The position numbers and the translations under genes are program-made. DNA of 64,000 nt from positions 12,323,503-12,387,502 of the forward strand of contig OX393562.1 of the NCBI GenBank assembly GCA_947652115.1, in the 5' to 3' direction. The notes under the pieces are model-generated. The model had not been told where the DNA came from and searched no databases. It saw only the letters and a program-made list of their open reading frames with translations. Of this stretch, positions 31,701 through 64,000 are shown piece after piece (the first letter of the stretch is position 1; every line of letters starts with the position of its first letter). Source of the stretch: Blastomussa wellsi (Eukaryota; Cnidaria; Anthozoa; Scleractinia; Plerogyridae).

Positions 31701-33916
31701 CTGCAGCAGTCTCGGAAGTTGCGCTATCTCCTTTGTCTTCCTGCTAGTTACTCGTCGGTGATCTTATTTTGGAGCACACTCAACTGCACCGCCAGAGAGC
31801 ATATTGGAATTCAACGGGCAGCTTTGATCCACCAAAGTCATCCATCCATCATTCGTGAATTACAGAAGTTTCTGCACGATTTGGTGTCACTTATGCTGGG
31901 AGGATATTCGTCGCATTTCAACTTGTTAAAGGGAGTCTTTAACAATTCTTGCATTGAATCTGGCGAGACAGAGCGTGCTGTAATTTTCATCCTTACCCTT
32001 CTCTGTAACTGCGGTCAGTCAATTCCAGCGGACTGCGAGGCCAGGCTCCTTCAAAACCTAACGAACACTGAATTGCCCAGTGATGTCATTCTTCCAGAAA
32101 GGATTGAAAGATGTCTAAAGCGGGTTATGGAGGCCAAAGGAAGTCGCGACGTTGTTATCATTCTTCAGGATCTGTTGCAAGAAAGACACGAGATTCTATC
32201 GAATGTTCATTGGGAAAACGGCCTCCAGCGACTTTGGTGGGACAAAGTGAACTCCAGTAACTATCCTAGTACCTTCTACACCGATGTGTTGGAGAAAGTG
32301 GTCCAGAAAACGAAAGATCTTCCGGCTGAAGAAGTGTTGGAGGCAGGAGATGTGGAAGATAGTTTGACGGCAGAGTTGGACGCACAGTTTGAGGAAGAGC
32401 AGCCCAGCGGAGACGTGGATCACACAAGAAATGAAAGGCTCGAGGCCATAGAAAGAGAGGAGGCCCTTCAAACAGAGTCTTGGGAAGAAGAGATTACTGC
32501 GAAAGGAGCGAAAGTAGATGAATTTCCTTCTGAAATGGAAGTCATTGAAGATCCCGTCGATATCTACTTCAGACCCTTTAGAGTTGATCAATCTGGTTGT
32601 GGTATTTGCAACGTGAGTTTTGGCCCAGACCAAATTGAAAACTCTCAACACTCGTTAGAAAACGAGAAGGGGCAATTCGAGAACAACGATGCTGGTGCCA
32701 GTGGCTTTGTAGAAGAGTCAAACGAAATGAGTCCCCACCGCTTCTGGAGCCGTGCTCGTCACCTTGCGAAGGATGGTCCTCATTGGAAGAAAGTGGAACA
32801 ATTTGAGGCCTATAAGAAGCTATTCCGAGAAGAGCTCCTTCCATACCAAGGTACGCTAAACAATCTACTTATCGAGGCTGCGGATCTTCTGAGAACGGCG
32901 GGGCATCAAGGGAAGTCTTTGACTCTGTTAAGTACCAAGGTGGATGAAGTCAACAGAGCTGCTTATCTCATTACTGAAGTAACTGCCAGGATTCAACAAG
33001 AGCGTAATTGGGCAGACTTGGAATCGTTCAGGAAAGCCATTATGTCCTTAAGAGAGGCCTTGAAAACTTGTGATGACGAAATTCAACTAACAATCTCTCG
33101 AGAATCAGGTTAGTACGAGGTCGCTGCAGGGTGTCCTTATATGGCCACTTCTTTCACGACTTCTCACTTTCTGTACCATTAATTTACACGTGTTTGGGCC
33201 TAACTAGAATTTGGTGCATAGACTATGGATTAGTTTCTGCACGGCGTTAGAATCAGTGGCGTACAAACTTGTAGCGTACGACGGTGTAATGATTCAACAA
33301 CGACGAATTTCAGCACAAAGCAGATGGGCAAATATGCTTAATTTTAAATTTTACATTAGTTGATTAAAGGTTATGCTTTTTGCAAGTTCGAACGAGTCAG
33401 GTCACTTGATTTACTGCCCGTGTTTCCTGGTCGATTAGGTTGTTTATTTGTTTGTTTTCGATAGATCCGTGGAGGCGCAGTGGCCTCAGTCATGGTTAGT
33501 CCGCACGACTCCGGTGGAACGGTCCGGGTTCGAGCCCTGGCCGGGGACATTGTGCTGTGTTCTTTTAAGCGGGACGCTTTACTCTCACAGCGACTCTATT
33601 CACCCAGGTGTATTAATGGGTACCACCGAATTCAATGCTGGAGGGTAACCCTGCGATGGACTAGCATCTCACCCGGAAGGGGGGGAGTAGAAATATTCCT
33701 GGTCGCTTTATACTACAGAAACCAGGATAAGCTCCGGCCTGATGGGCCACTTGGCTTGTATACAGACTTAACCTTTTACCTTTTTCGACAGATCCAAAGA
33801 GTAGTCATTCGTCCAGTGGAGCCCAATCGTTTTTTGGGGACTTGGAAAATGAAGCAGATATTGTAGATGGTGAATGCGTTCACGTCCCAGGGTTAAAAAA
33901 GAAGAAATGGACATGA
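19711..33916 (+). CDS. TRANK1: TRANK1-like TPR/ankyrin/SF1-helicase protein
   Basis: Coding exons: 19711-19995, 20947-21186, 21458-21703, 22225-22378, 23607-23999, 24711-24924, 25559-28496, 28882-29502, 29832-33108 and 33792-33916. All junctions keep phase and the total, 8493 nt, gives 2830 aa, close to the roughly 2900 aa of vertebrate TRANK1. Residues 1 to about 310 are helical TPR-type sequence (EAIDGFQELI, AFKNAQTIL). Ankyrin repeats follow at about 340-510 (LLQRGADESDLVEGDGESPFH; DGNTLLHFLCRGK). An SF1 (UvrD/Rep-like) helicase core has Walker A GRSGTGKTT at 928-936, an acidic insert (EDDTDEEDEEQ), Walker B YVDETQD with Asp 1297, FLTGDTAQSV, NYRSHSGI, YEAKGLEFDDV and motif VI YTAVTRAR from 1539. 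A long alpha-helical, TPR-like C-terminal half follows. The biochemical role is poorly known in any animal. ATG 19711 is the first in the exon; an upstream coding exon cannot be excluded because the frame stays open to the acceptor. Confidence 0.9.
20384..20540 (-). repeat. SINE fragment in TRANK1 intron 1
   Basis: Read on the minus strand it contains TTCGGCCTGATAGGCCACTA and CTTGGCTCATATTCGGACTA, matching the 3' half of the SINE at 33469-33781. The tRNA-like head is not recognisable. Confidence 0.7.
21187..21457 (+). other. GC-AG intron of the TRANK1-like gene
   Basis: The exon ends TCACAG and is followed by GCAAGT, a GC donor with otherwise perfect consensus. The acceptor is CCCTTAG. No nearby GT alternative keeps the frame and the helical sequence on both sides. 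Confidence 0.75.
22666..23530. mobile_element. DNA element with long terminal inverted repeats in TRANK1 intron 4
   Basis: Left end GGGTTGTCCTAAAAGCCGGA and right end CTTTTAGGACAACCC pair over about 90 bases that also share CCGGAAAC-rich blocks (AGGCCGGA, AATCCGGA). The interior of about 690 bases has no transposase frame. It includes the hammerhead-like core at 23015-23042 and a GGCACTTTTCC/TATATTTTTTTGGTG tract. Confidence 0.75.
23015..23042 (+). ncRNA. hammerhead-ribozyme-like core
   Basis: CTGAGGA matches the CUGANGA box. AGGGC-CUA-GCCU can form stem II (with one G-U pair), followed directly by GAAAC and GTTT. Flanks CACCA before and TGGTG after can pair as an outer stem. The expected cleavage triplet is GUU rather than GUC. 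Hammerheads of this compact type are known from Penelope-like retroelements. Confidence 0.45.
33469..33781 (+). mobile_element. tRNA-derived SINE, full length, at the last TRANK1 exon
   Basis: Begins GTGGAGGCGCAGTGGCCTCA, a pol III A-box-like head, with a B box GGTTCGAGCCC at about 33528. The body continues with CACCCAGGTGTATTAATGGG and CCTGATGGGCCACTTGGCTT, shared with the other SINE copies, and ends in a pyrimidine-rich tail. It is flanked by a 14-bp target duplication with one mismatch: TTTTCGATAGATCC at 33455-33468 and TTTTCGACAGATCC at 33782-33795. The duplication covers the 3' splice site of the last TRANK1 exon. Confidence 0.88.
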
Positions 33917-35817
33917 GGACAAGAATTCAACTTGTGCCTTGAAGGAATAACAACTGAGCGAAACCTTATATTTTGCACAATTTGTTGCAGATTCGATTGA
34001 AGGGCTAGTGAACGTTGTTCGTGTTTGGGCGGTTTTAACTAAGAATTTCTCGTTTAGTTCCAGTGCGACTTCTCTAACCGGGCCACTTGGAAAAGAGATA
34101 ACCAATCAGAACGTTACTACAGAACAAAGGATACCAATCTTTTTCTCAAATAAAACAATAGCATTGAAAAATACGAACGATAGATACAACAAAATTTTAA
34201 ACCCAACAAAGTGCAAAGTGTTGCAATACTCTCCGGAAAATTTGCCATTATTTGATTGGTTAGTTTCGATCCTAAATTTTGTTCGCTTTTCAACGGTTTC
34301 ATTTACTAAGTAGTTTTCGTAGAATGAGTTTGGTGGCTAAATCTTTCGAGCGAGGTGTATAAATATGATAAATCGCCGTTAAGGACGGAATCTCTAAGAC
34401 TGTATTTAGCGCAGAGGAGTTGATAGTGTGTATGTTTTTACTTCAAACAGACCATTTCTTGCCGTCACGAGAAGCTACCGGTCCGTTCACTCCATTGTGC
34501 TCAGTTAACGATTTGATTGGTTGGTTCTCCTCTACGTGGCGCGGTTCGAGTAGTCACATTGTAAAGCTATAATGGAAACAGCTGGCGCGCGCGAATCATC
34601 GGAACTGCACTTCACTTCATAACTAACAATACTGATAACTTTTCAAACTTAGAAATTCATCAATTAGTTTTCAGTAACAAACATTGCTTAAGGTCGATTG
34701 TCGTTCTTATGGTGCAGACATCGAAATGTATATTTTAATCTTTCACAATAATGTTATTCCATTTTCATTTATATTATCTGGACTTGGTGTGGATAATTTA
34801 CCGAAACTGCCTTGTCGTGCTAGTAATTATAAATACAGCTATCTATACTTAACACCACACCCTTCATGGTTAGTAAACAGCATGATGGTACGCGCTGGTG
34901 TTTTGTTAAAAACGAAAAACGTTCTTTCTCCGGAAAATCGTGGCATAACTAATTGTACACGATTGTGGATAGTATTTACTATTCAGTAGCAAATCCAAAC
35001 TCCAGCTGATAGTTTCAAATCGCCCACCATCGATTTAAAGTTTTGTCCACTGTGTTTTACGCAACCCCTTCTAATAAGGTTAACTACAATAACCGTAAAA
35101 CACCAATTCTCCACACTGGTTGTGTGATTAATTTGTTTTAATTTTAGTTCTGAGAATTTGGTACCACATCAAGCTTATTTCTTGCTTTGCTGTTAGCATT
35201 GCTACATTAGTCTCATGATGCAAGAAACTGACACTCGTTTATTGGAAATTTAGGAGACTATAAATTGTTAGTAGTCATGGAAACAGCATTTTATCTAATC
35301 AAAACCACGAAAAGGAATGAAAAAGAAAGTAGTTGAAAATAAAATAGAGCACTCCTGGATCGGAGGTCAACAGAATCGACAGTAACCGTGTGTGCTGTCC
35401 CCGCTAATAACCCAGACAACTGTTTGGGGGATTTATTTTGACAGTCTGCCTTGCGATCAAAAGCGCATGAATTCTTCAACACTGGCACATGTCCCAGGTT
35501 CCAGGTGGCATATGTCCACACCCAGCGGGATACAGGTTCCAAAACTTCATTACATATTTCAGTGTAGAAAGTACTGCTTCTCTTTTCACATCAAAGAGTA
35601 CCTCCGAATGATGTAAAGTTCTATGCGAATGTTCTTTTAAACTGAAATGTTGGCCCCACGAAGGTTTTACATATCATTTTAGAAAATAGCTCAAGGAAAA
35701 TACTCGCGCTGATTGGTTAATAATCGTGGTTCTATAACTAGATAGAAACACGTTCGTTATTTTCCTTGGGCTGTTTTTAAATGAAATAGAAAACATTTTC
35801 TTCGTGTTTCTATCGAG
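33917..35817. other. intergenic, 3' flank of the TRANK1-like gene
   Basis: Holds the 3' UTR; a possible poly(A) signal AATAAA lies near 34149. The rest shows no recognisable exon. Open frames at 34008-34313 and 34684-34989 have no protein-like features. Confidence 0.4.
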
Positions 35818-35849
35818 TCAGAAACACTCGTGAAAGTTTGGGAGTACTC

Positions 35850-35880
<31 letters not shown>

Positions 35881-35934
35881 CGTGTCCCCACAGCATTTCT
35901 CGTTCTCCCAAATTAAACCTCCACTCGTGATTCT
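35818..35934. repeat. foldback repeat, MITE-like
   Basis: The left arm (CACTCGTGAAAGTTTGGGAG, TACTCGAAAAAGCTGTGG) pairs with the right arm (CCACAGCATTTCTCGTTCTC, CCACTCGTGATTCT) around CGCCTGCGG. A more degraded flanking part may begin near 35700. Confidence 0.8.
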
Positions 35935-36415
35935 TCTTTAGGGGAATAACATAGCGTGGGATGTCAATAATATATTATATTACTTGTCACGACATTTATT
36001 TACCACCTAAACATGGTTATCCACTAGAAATCGATGAAGTTAGTTTAAGGAAGGGAGTAACGCAATAGCAATCACTCAAAAATTGAATGCGATAAAGGTC
36101 AATACATAGTGAAATGTATCTTCTATTGTAAAGCACTCTTTCCTGTTGTTCTATCATAAGCAATTCATAAATTATGATCATATCTGAAAGCTTTTTGTAT
36201 CAGATTGATTTGCGAAGAGGGCATCTTGAACCTGAAAAATACCGTCCTTACTTTGTTAAATCCATTTTCCAGGGGTAAATGTCAAACATCCAGAGCCTGG
36301 AAGCAACCATTTTGAGAAAAGCTGCTTAATAATCTATGTACTTTGCAGGAAAATCAAATGTGTGTTGCATTTTTGCACGCATATGAGATGATAACTGTAA
36401 TAAACCAGCTAAAAT

Positions 36416-37243
36416 TCACTTGTTCTTTACATAAGTCCTTATGTAGCGGCAATCCTCCAGACCATCCCAAAGATTTTTGTTCGTGACTTTTTCCTTCTCT
36501 GTAGAAGTCACACGTTGGTTTTCTTGCAATGTTTTCTCTTTTTGTAAATGAAATGGCAGTAAGCTTACGGGCGGAAGAATTTCAGATAGGGACCTTTCAT
36601 TTCCTCCACTATCGCTTGCCACCTCGCCCCTGGAGTTTTCATGAATGAAAGTCTTCTGTGTTGGGGAGTTTGACTGTTTTGTAATTACTTTGCCGTTGTC
36701 TACTTTATTCCAAAGGAAACGAAAATCGGGTGTTGCTCGATTTGACCAACTTCGGCACCACTGTATTAAATTTCCTTCTTTGACCAAAATTCTTCGCATG
36801 CGAGGAAGAACGCTGCCGGAAACAAATGGAGTGTCACTGTAATTGATGCTAGCTTTCTGAGAATTTTTTCCTTTCCATTTAAAGTTATTTTTCTTGGGGA
36901 TTAAGCACTGCGGGTTCAAACGGCCTGAACTTGAAGACAATAATAGCTCTTGCGACTTCGATATCGTCCAGGCTGAGTTCATTCTTAAAAGTCCGTCATG
37001 GATACCAACTTTTCCTGAAGTATGGACTTTCCGAGATGCAAAATGACGAACGATTGTGTCTTTTTGAGCTTTCAGAAACCTTTTTGTTTCGGCCATCCTT
37101 TGCTTTTCTAAGTTCCAGCGAAGTTTTTCCAGCCGTTTTTCTTCATGTGTATTCAGCGTAAAAATTCTCCTCGCTGTGGAACTATCCAAACTGTACGCAA
37201 TATCTGTACTTTCTGCACTGCTAATCACCGTGTGACGTTCCAT
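36416..37243 (-). CDS. unrecognised 275-aa protein, single exon
   Basis: Uninterrupted frame from an ATG at 37243 to a stop at 36416. I do not recognise the family. Residues about 30-70 are a strongly charged helix (EEKRLEKLRWNLEKQRMAET, KRFLKAQKD), likely a short coiled coil. The rest is basic and Ser/Lys-rich with a possible globular patch (VLPRMRRILVKEGNLIQWCR). There is no signal peptide or membrane segment. It lies 2.5 kb downstream of TRANK1 in tail-to-tail orientation and 3.3 kb from the divergent LAP gene. An upstream exon is possible but not visible. The length and composition argue for a real gene, but nothing in the sequence gives its function. Confidence 0.6.
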   Translation of the reverse strand: MERHTVISSAESTDIAYSLDSSTARRIFTLNTHEEKRLEKLRWNLEKQRMAETKRFLKAQKDTIVRHFASRKVHTSGKVGIHDGLLRMNSAWTISKSQELLLSSSSGRLNPQCLIPKKNNFKWKGKNSQKASINYSDTPFVSGSVLPRMRRILVKEGNLIQWCRSWSNRATPDFRFLWNKVDNGKVITKQSNSPTQKTFIHENSRGEVASDSGGNERSLSEILPPVSLLPFHLQKEKTLQENQRVTSTEKEKVTNKNLWDGLEDCRYIRTYVKNK

Positions 37244-38169
37244 TTGTTTTAGATAGCAATGGAACGGTTAATTCTTGAAATATAGAACGTAGACAGTTCA
37301 AGGGCTGAATACTTGTAAAATCATTTAATACAAAAACCTTTTCTCGCCTTTGGACTCTTTACGCCACTCAGGACCACGTGACCTCGCGACAAATGGTCGA
37401 CGAGAGGCGACTCGTGGCACCAGGGCGGAAACCACAATTTATCTCCCTATTTATTTGTACATCAGTTACTCCAGTTTACCTCTGTAAGGAACAAAAGAAA
37501 GCAATTTTATTTCATCTATTTCATCCTGCCTGCGTCAAAGTTTTTATCCGACTCCTTGCCGAGTTCTCGACATAAATACAGAGGCATATTTCTATAAATG
37601 AGATTTGACCGGATGTGATCTGTTTTACTTGTACCGTAAAAATTATCAGAGGAAGTTGAAGAGCGGCAGCGGGTCTTGAGCGGAAAAAGTAACTTGGAAG
37701 GATGTGGAACTGGTTGGTGTAGATAAGCCTTGAAGAACAATAGAGAACAAGATGGGACTGTAGACATTAGACAGTCATGCACAATAACTATAAACCAGGA
37801 AAAGACGTCTCATAAGGTACGTGTATTAAACCAGAATCGGAGAGCTTTGTTAGAAATTAGAAAGATTAAAAATAGTAGTCGGCTTGCAAGCATTATCTCG
37901 GCATTGCGAGCTTATTGGTGTTTATATTTAACCAGTGTGCTAGCTTCAGTTAGTATAGAGTATGTACACCAGTTGAAATAAGATATTTTAATTTGAAAAA
38001 CACGTTTTCGGAAGTTTGAGCTACAGGGAGAGGTTAAATGTTAAATTTTCTCCTGAAACATAAAGTAAGTGTTCGACAAAACTTTCCGGTTCACACGGAT
38101 TTTCAAATGGAGTGCGGGATCCGTTTTGGTTCTCCTGGGGGGATAGAAGATTGTACCAGATTCCCTGTA
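37244..38169. other. intergenic, upstream of the 275-aa gene
   Basis: Presumed promoter side of the minus-strand gene. A CACGTG E-box lies near 37374. No exon recognised. Confidence 0.4.
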
Positions 38170-38189
38170 GGTAGCCTGCGCAGGCTACC
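38170..38189. repeat. perfect 20-bp palindrome
   Basis: GGTAGCCTGCGCAGGCTACC, embedded in two direct copies of CCCTGTAGGT. The same GTAGCCTGCG motif resembles ends of small DNA repeats, so this may be two element ends back to back. Confidence 0.7.
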
Positions 38190-38316
38190 CTGTAGGTTAC
38201 CCTAGAACAACAAAAAAAGAAATATTGCCCCCCCCACCATCTTCTCCAAGATCATCCGCCATTTTTTTTTAATCCACGATTTGTCAGCAGCATAACCAAA
38301 AATGGCGGGAATTGAA

Positions 38317-38693
38317 AAAAGTCGGGAAAAAGTCAGGAAAACAGTCGGGAAAAGTCTCGGGAAAAAAGTCGAGAAAAAAGTCGGGAAAAAAGTCGGGAAA
38401 AAAGTCGAGAAAAAGTCGGGGAAAAAAGTCGAGAAAAAAGTCGGGAAAAAAGTCGAGAAAAAAGTCGGGAAAAAGGTCGGGAAAAAAGTCAGGAAAAAAG
38501 TCGAGAAAAAAGTCGGGAAAAAAGTCGAGAAAAAAGTCGGGAAAAAAGTCGGGAAAAAAGTCGAGAAAAAAGTCGGGAAAAAGTCGGGAAAAAAGTCGGG
38601 AAAAAAGTCGAGAAAAAAGTCGAGAAAAAAGTCGGGAAAAAAGTCGGGAAAAAAGTCGAGAAAAAAGTCGGGAAAAGAGTCGGGAAAACAAAA
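38317..38693. repeat. 12-bp tandem repeat array
   Basis: About 30 copies of GTCGGGAAAAAA, with the variants GTCGAGAAAAAA, GTCAGGAAAAAA and a few 11-bp units, fill the interval. Because the unit is a multiple of three it leaves long open frames on both strands (KKSG/KKVE- or FSRL/FFPD-like repeats). These are artefacts of composition rather than genes. Confidence 0.95.
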
Positions 38694-39173
38694 ATAGAGC
38701 AGAAAATATCCATGGCACTAAATGGGCCCCGTACTGAAGTGAAAATTTAAAGTTTTATACTCCCTGAGAAATTTACACAATTTTAAGTGATATTAATTAA
38801 TGTATTACTTGCAAAGAAATCGAACGTTTAATTTCTCGTTTTCGACAAATTTCGAACAAACATTTCGGATAATTAGCTGACACATATCTAAGGTGAGGTT
38901 ACGCCTATAAACACGAATTAGACTGAAATGCATCTGTGAAAATGATAGTACGGCAAAATGGAATATATCTCATATCTGCATGGTATTATGTTTTTCATAA
39001 AAAAATAGAATAAAGCCTAACCCGAGATGTATATATTTGCCTTCAATACATTTGAACTGTATTTGATGGCATCGCCCGGGAATGTACTTACTTACATATT
39101 TAAAGGTCACGTTTCGTCCAATCCAAAGGAATAAAGGAAAGGAATGTCGCTTTTTGCCGGCGGAATCCGCTAA
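38694..39173. other. intergenic, no gene seen
   Basis: AT-rich, without recognised exons or repeats. Confidence 0.4.
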
Positions 39174-39416
39174 AGCCTGGTTCACACTAGCGACATAACG
39201 ACATAATTAACGATATAGACACAACGACATAAAGAAAAGATCAATCTTTTCCTTTATATGTTGTTATGTTCATGAAGCTTTATGTCATTATGTTCTTGCT
39301 ATGTCGTTATGCCATGTTGTTCACACTGGTGACATAAAACATAAGTGTAAAGTCTTTTTTATATCTGCGTGACATGGTCGTTTTGTCGGCCTTATGTCGC
39401 TAGTGTGAACCGGCTA
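39174..39416. repeat. MITE with terminal inverted repeats
   Basis: The left end AGCCTGGTTCACACTAGCGA pairs with the right end TCGCTAGTGTGAACCGGCT. The interior is rich in CGACATAA/TTATGTCG. There is no coding content. Confidence 0.85.
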
Positions 39417-39477
39417 GTGTGACCCGTTAGCGCTTTTCAAGGTTGGGTGGGTACACTACTACATAACGAAGACCGAA

Positions 39478-39768
39478 GACTTGAGAGCCAAAAACGAAGA
39501 CCCCCTTAAAATCCTTTTGAAATCACTTGAAAAAGCCTCGAACATGATTCTCGACCGAAGCCGAAACGACGAATTTGACCAGGGTCTTCGTTTTGTACAT
39601 AACCCTGATAACCCTACCAAAAGTAAAAAACGAAGACCCCTTCAAAATCGTCTTGAAATCGCTTGAAAAAGGCGCAAACATGATGTTCGATGCAACTGGT
39701 CAAGAATTCGGTAGAGAATCATGTTCGAGCCTTCTTCAAGTGATTTCAAAAGGATTTTAAGGGGGTCC
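39478..39768. repeat. compound direct and inverted repeat
   Basis: AACGAAGACCCCCTTAAAAT appears near 39494, again (slightly changed) near 39629, and in reverse complement near 39740-39768. It seems to be one foldback with an inner direct duplication of one arm. Confidence 0.75.
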
Positions 39769-39856
39769 TCGCAGGGATTGTACACCGATGACTATTCGCT
39801 AATAATTTGCAACTTTTGCTCTATCGATTGTGTGTTTTTCAATGAGCCAGACGCTT

Positions 39857-39945
39857 AGTTAGCCTCCTACGCAGGCGTTATCAGGGGAATTGCGTTACCA
39901 CTGGTGTAACGCAATCCTCTAATAACGCCTGCGTTAGGAGACTAG
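39857..39945. repeat. hairpin repeat related to 4217-4262
   Basis: Left arm TAGCCTCCTACGCAGGCGTT, right arm AACGCCTGCGTTAGGAG, around a central GGTAACGC-type palindrome. Confidence 0.85.
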
Positions 39946-40153
39946 ACTCTTAGTAAGCCTGAAGACCTTCTTCCAGACGTGAGCATCGCGCGTCCCCTCC
40001 CCCTCCCCTCCACCACCTTCCCCCGTCTCCCCGAGTCACAGTTCAATCCTGTATTTTAGGACCTGTTTTATTGTTTTGCCTAAACTACAGAATACTGGGC
40101 CATTTATTTGCATGTCATTGTTTTAGAATAAGAGCGTTTATTGTGTTATTCTG

Positions 40154-40323
40154 CAGCGTTATTGGCTAAAACGCACAATGCAGTGCACGTTTGAAAAGTT
40201 GAAATTTAAGAGAAGCTTTGTATGGTTTGGAGGGACAGGCGTCCCTCCATTCCATACAAAGCTCTCTCAAACTTCAACTTTTCAAAAGTGTATTGTATAT
40301 TTGCGTTTAAGCCAATCACGCTG
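40154..40323. repeat. foldback repeat upstream of LAP
   Basis: Outer blocks CAGCGTTATTGGCTAAAACG and TAAGCCAATCACGCTG, and inner blocks CTTTGTATGG and CCATACAAAG, pair around GAGGGACAGGCGTCCCTC. It ends about 240 bases before the LAP start codon. Confidence 0.8.
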
Positions 40324-40562
40324 AAATTTGGTATTTTTACATTATTTTGGATGCTCTTTTACGTGCTAGATTCAATTTGTCGCCTCAATTGATTTTTAAA
40401 TGGCCAATTTCAGCGGTATTGGCTAAAACGCGCTCAGGCTTTCTCAAAGTCGTTCGCTTCTGCTCTGAGAGCTCGACTTGCTAAAATCTACGCGTTTGTT
40501 TTACGCGTTTGTGTCCAAGGAAGTCTGGAACCTAATTTAATAAAAGGACGAAAAGTCGCAAG

Positions 40563-63074
<22,512 letters not shown>

Positions 63075-64000
63075 AATAGTGCTTTCCCTCCCACGTGCAA
63101 AACACACACTCGGCAAAAAGTCGCTCCGTGTGTATGCCTCCAAAACAAGACCTAAAAAATTCACTGTGTAACAAGAGGCGGATAGTCACAGCGACTAGTT
63201 TCCGTGACATGTCGCAGGGGCCCTTAAAGTGTGTCTTGGCCTGGAAACTAAAAAAGACAGACAAAAAAGCTATCACGGAGCGATCGCAGTGATTACAATG
63301 TCTAGTGGTTGGGCGATTTCTTTCAAAGCAATACGAGAAGTTTGCCGTTACCTAGCACCAGAAAAATGAAATAAAATAAATCAACAATATTATTAAAATG
63401 ATTTGTAGGTTGTAGAGCATGCGCCGACAAAAAACTTCTACATTTCTAAATTTAAATATTATATATGCCACATAGCACAATGCATTTTCGTAAAATTAGG
63501 ACGTATTGTTCGCGGTATTTCCTTTAATTTACAAAGATAACAATAAACAAAGCGAATTACTGATTATATAATAAAATCTTTTGAACATTGTTAAAATCCT
63601 GAACTCTTTTTGTTTTCAGTGTGCCATTTATATATCTTCCCGTGTACTGAATGTTGAAAAAAATATTAAATGACAGTCAGGAATGGCCAAGAAGCCTGTG
63701 AAATGCAGGCTTATGTGGGGGGAATTCTGTATTCCAATTGATTAAATTGGAAATTCACTACAATGTTTATTTCTCACTTTCATTTACATCCGCAGTTCAT
63801 ATATGAATTATTTCATAATTAAACTTAACATCATTTTTTTCAACACAATGAAGCAAAAAGGTTAAATAATTAAAAAATAGGTAACTCACGAACAGCACGC
63901 GACACACACACTACAGAGCCACTTAATTAACAATATAACCTTTGTTTCAACCAAAGTAGTTTCTTTAGAGGAATGATAATCAGATAAGAAAATATGTATT
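63075..64000 (+). other. 3' UTR and flank of LAP
   Basis: Follows the TAG at 63072-63074. Candidate poly(A) signals AATAAA occur at 63371-63381 and 63541-63575. No further exon or repeat was recognised up to the window end. Confidence 0.45.

Noticed and set aside
33448..33866. Frames around the last TRANK1 exon
   Set aside because: They are translations of the SINE and do not match the exon phase. Only 33792-33916 fits the gene.
34008..34989. Two 101-aa plus-strand frames downstream of TRANK1
   Set aside because: AT-rich random-like translations without conserved features.
38284..38737. Four overlapping long open frames on both strands (Lys/Ser- or Phe/Asp-rich)
   Set aside because: They are produced by the 12-bp tandem repeat, whose unit length preserves every frame. 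There is no real protein composition.

Overview
The window looks like nuclear DNA of an anthozoan cnidarian, most likely a stony coral or close relative. The genes carry GT-AG introns (one GC-AG) and large introns full of foldback repeats. There are also gene families I know as expanded in corals: a DUF3504-type tyrosine recombinase and a broken NHL-propeller gene. The order is inferred from this character, not from a database match.

Layout. 0-9.6 kb is repeat-rich and holds two damaged genes: a minus-strand Crypton/DUF3504 recombinase with one frameshift, and an intronless NHL-repeat pseudogene with three frameshifts. 9667-15492 is a complete BEL/Pao LTR retrotransposon with 215-bp LTRs that look identical, a 4-bp target duplication and one intact gag-pol frame. 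15.5-19.7 kb is intergenic repeats. 19711-33916 (+) is a 10-exon gene for a TRANK1-like protein (TPR, ankyrin and SF1 helicase motifs; 2830 aa as I splice it). 36416-37243 (-) is an unrecognised single-exon 275-aa gene, tail-to-tail with TRANK1. 38.2-40.4 kb is a 12-bp tandem array plus several foldback repeats. 40563-63074 (+) is a 16-exon leucine aminopeptidase gene (LAP3, M17; 537 aa as spliced), one exon being only 16 nt. Its introns hold a dead LINE, two hAT-like elements with 6-bp target duplications, TTAA-flanked MITEs, a PIF/Harbinger-like insert nested in another element, and a three-element nest. The rest is the LAP 3' flank.

Both spliced models were built by hand from splice sites and reading phase. 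Each gives a total divisible by three with every junction in phase. The five metal ligands of LAP sit at the same spacing as in mammalian LAP3.

Most notable: (1) a tRNA-derived SINE inserted four bases inside the last TRANK1 exon and duplicated the 3' splice site, leaving two candidate acceptors that predict two C-termini; (2) several hammerhead-ribozyme-like cores of the kind known from Penelope-like elements; (3) dense nesting of MITEs. I see no prokaryotic system, CRISPR array or functional tRNA gene.
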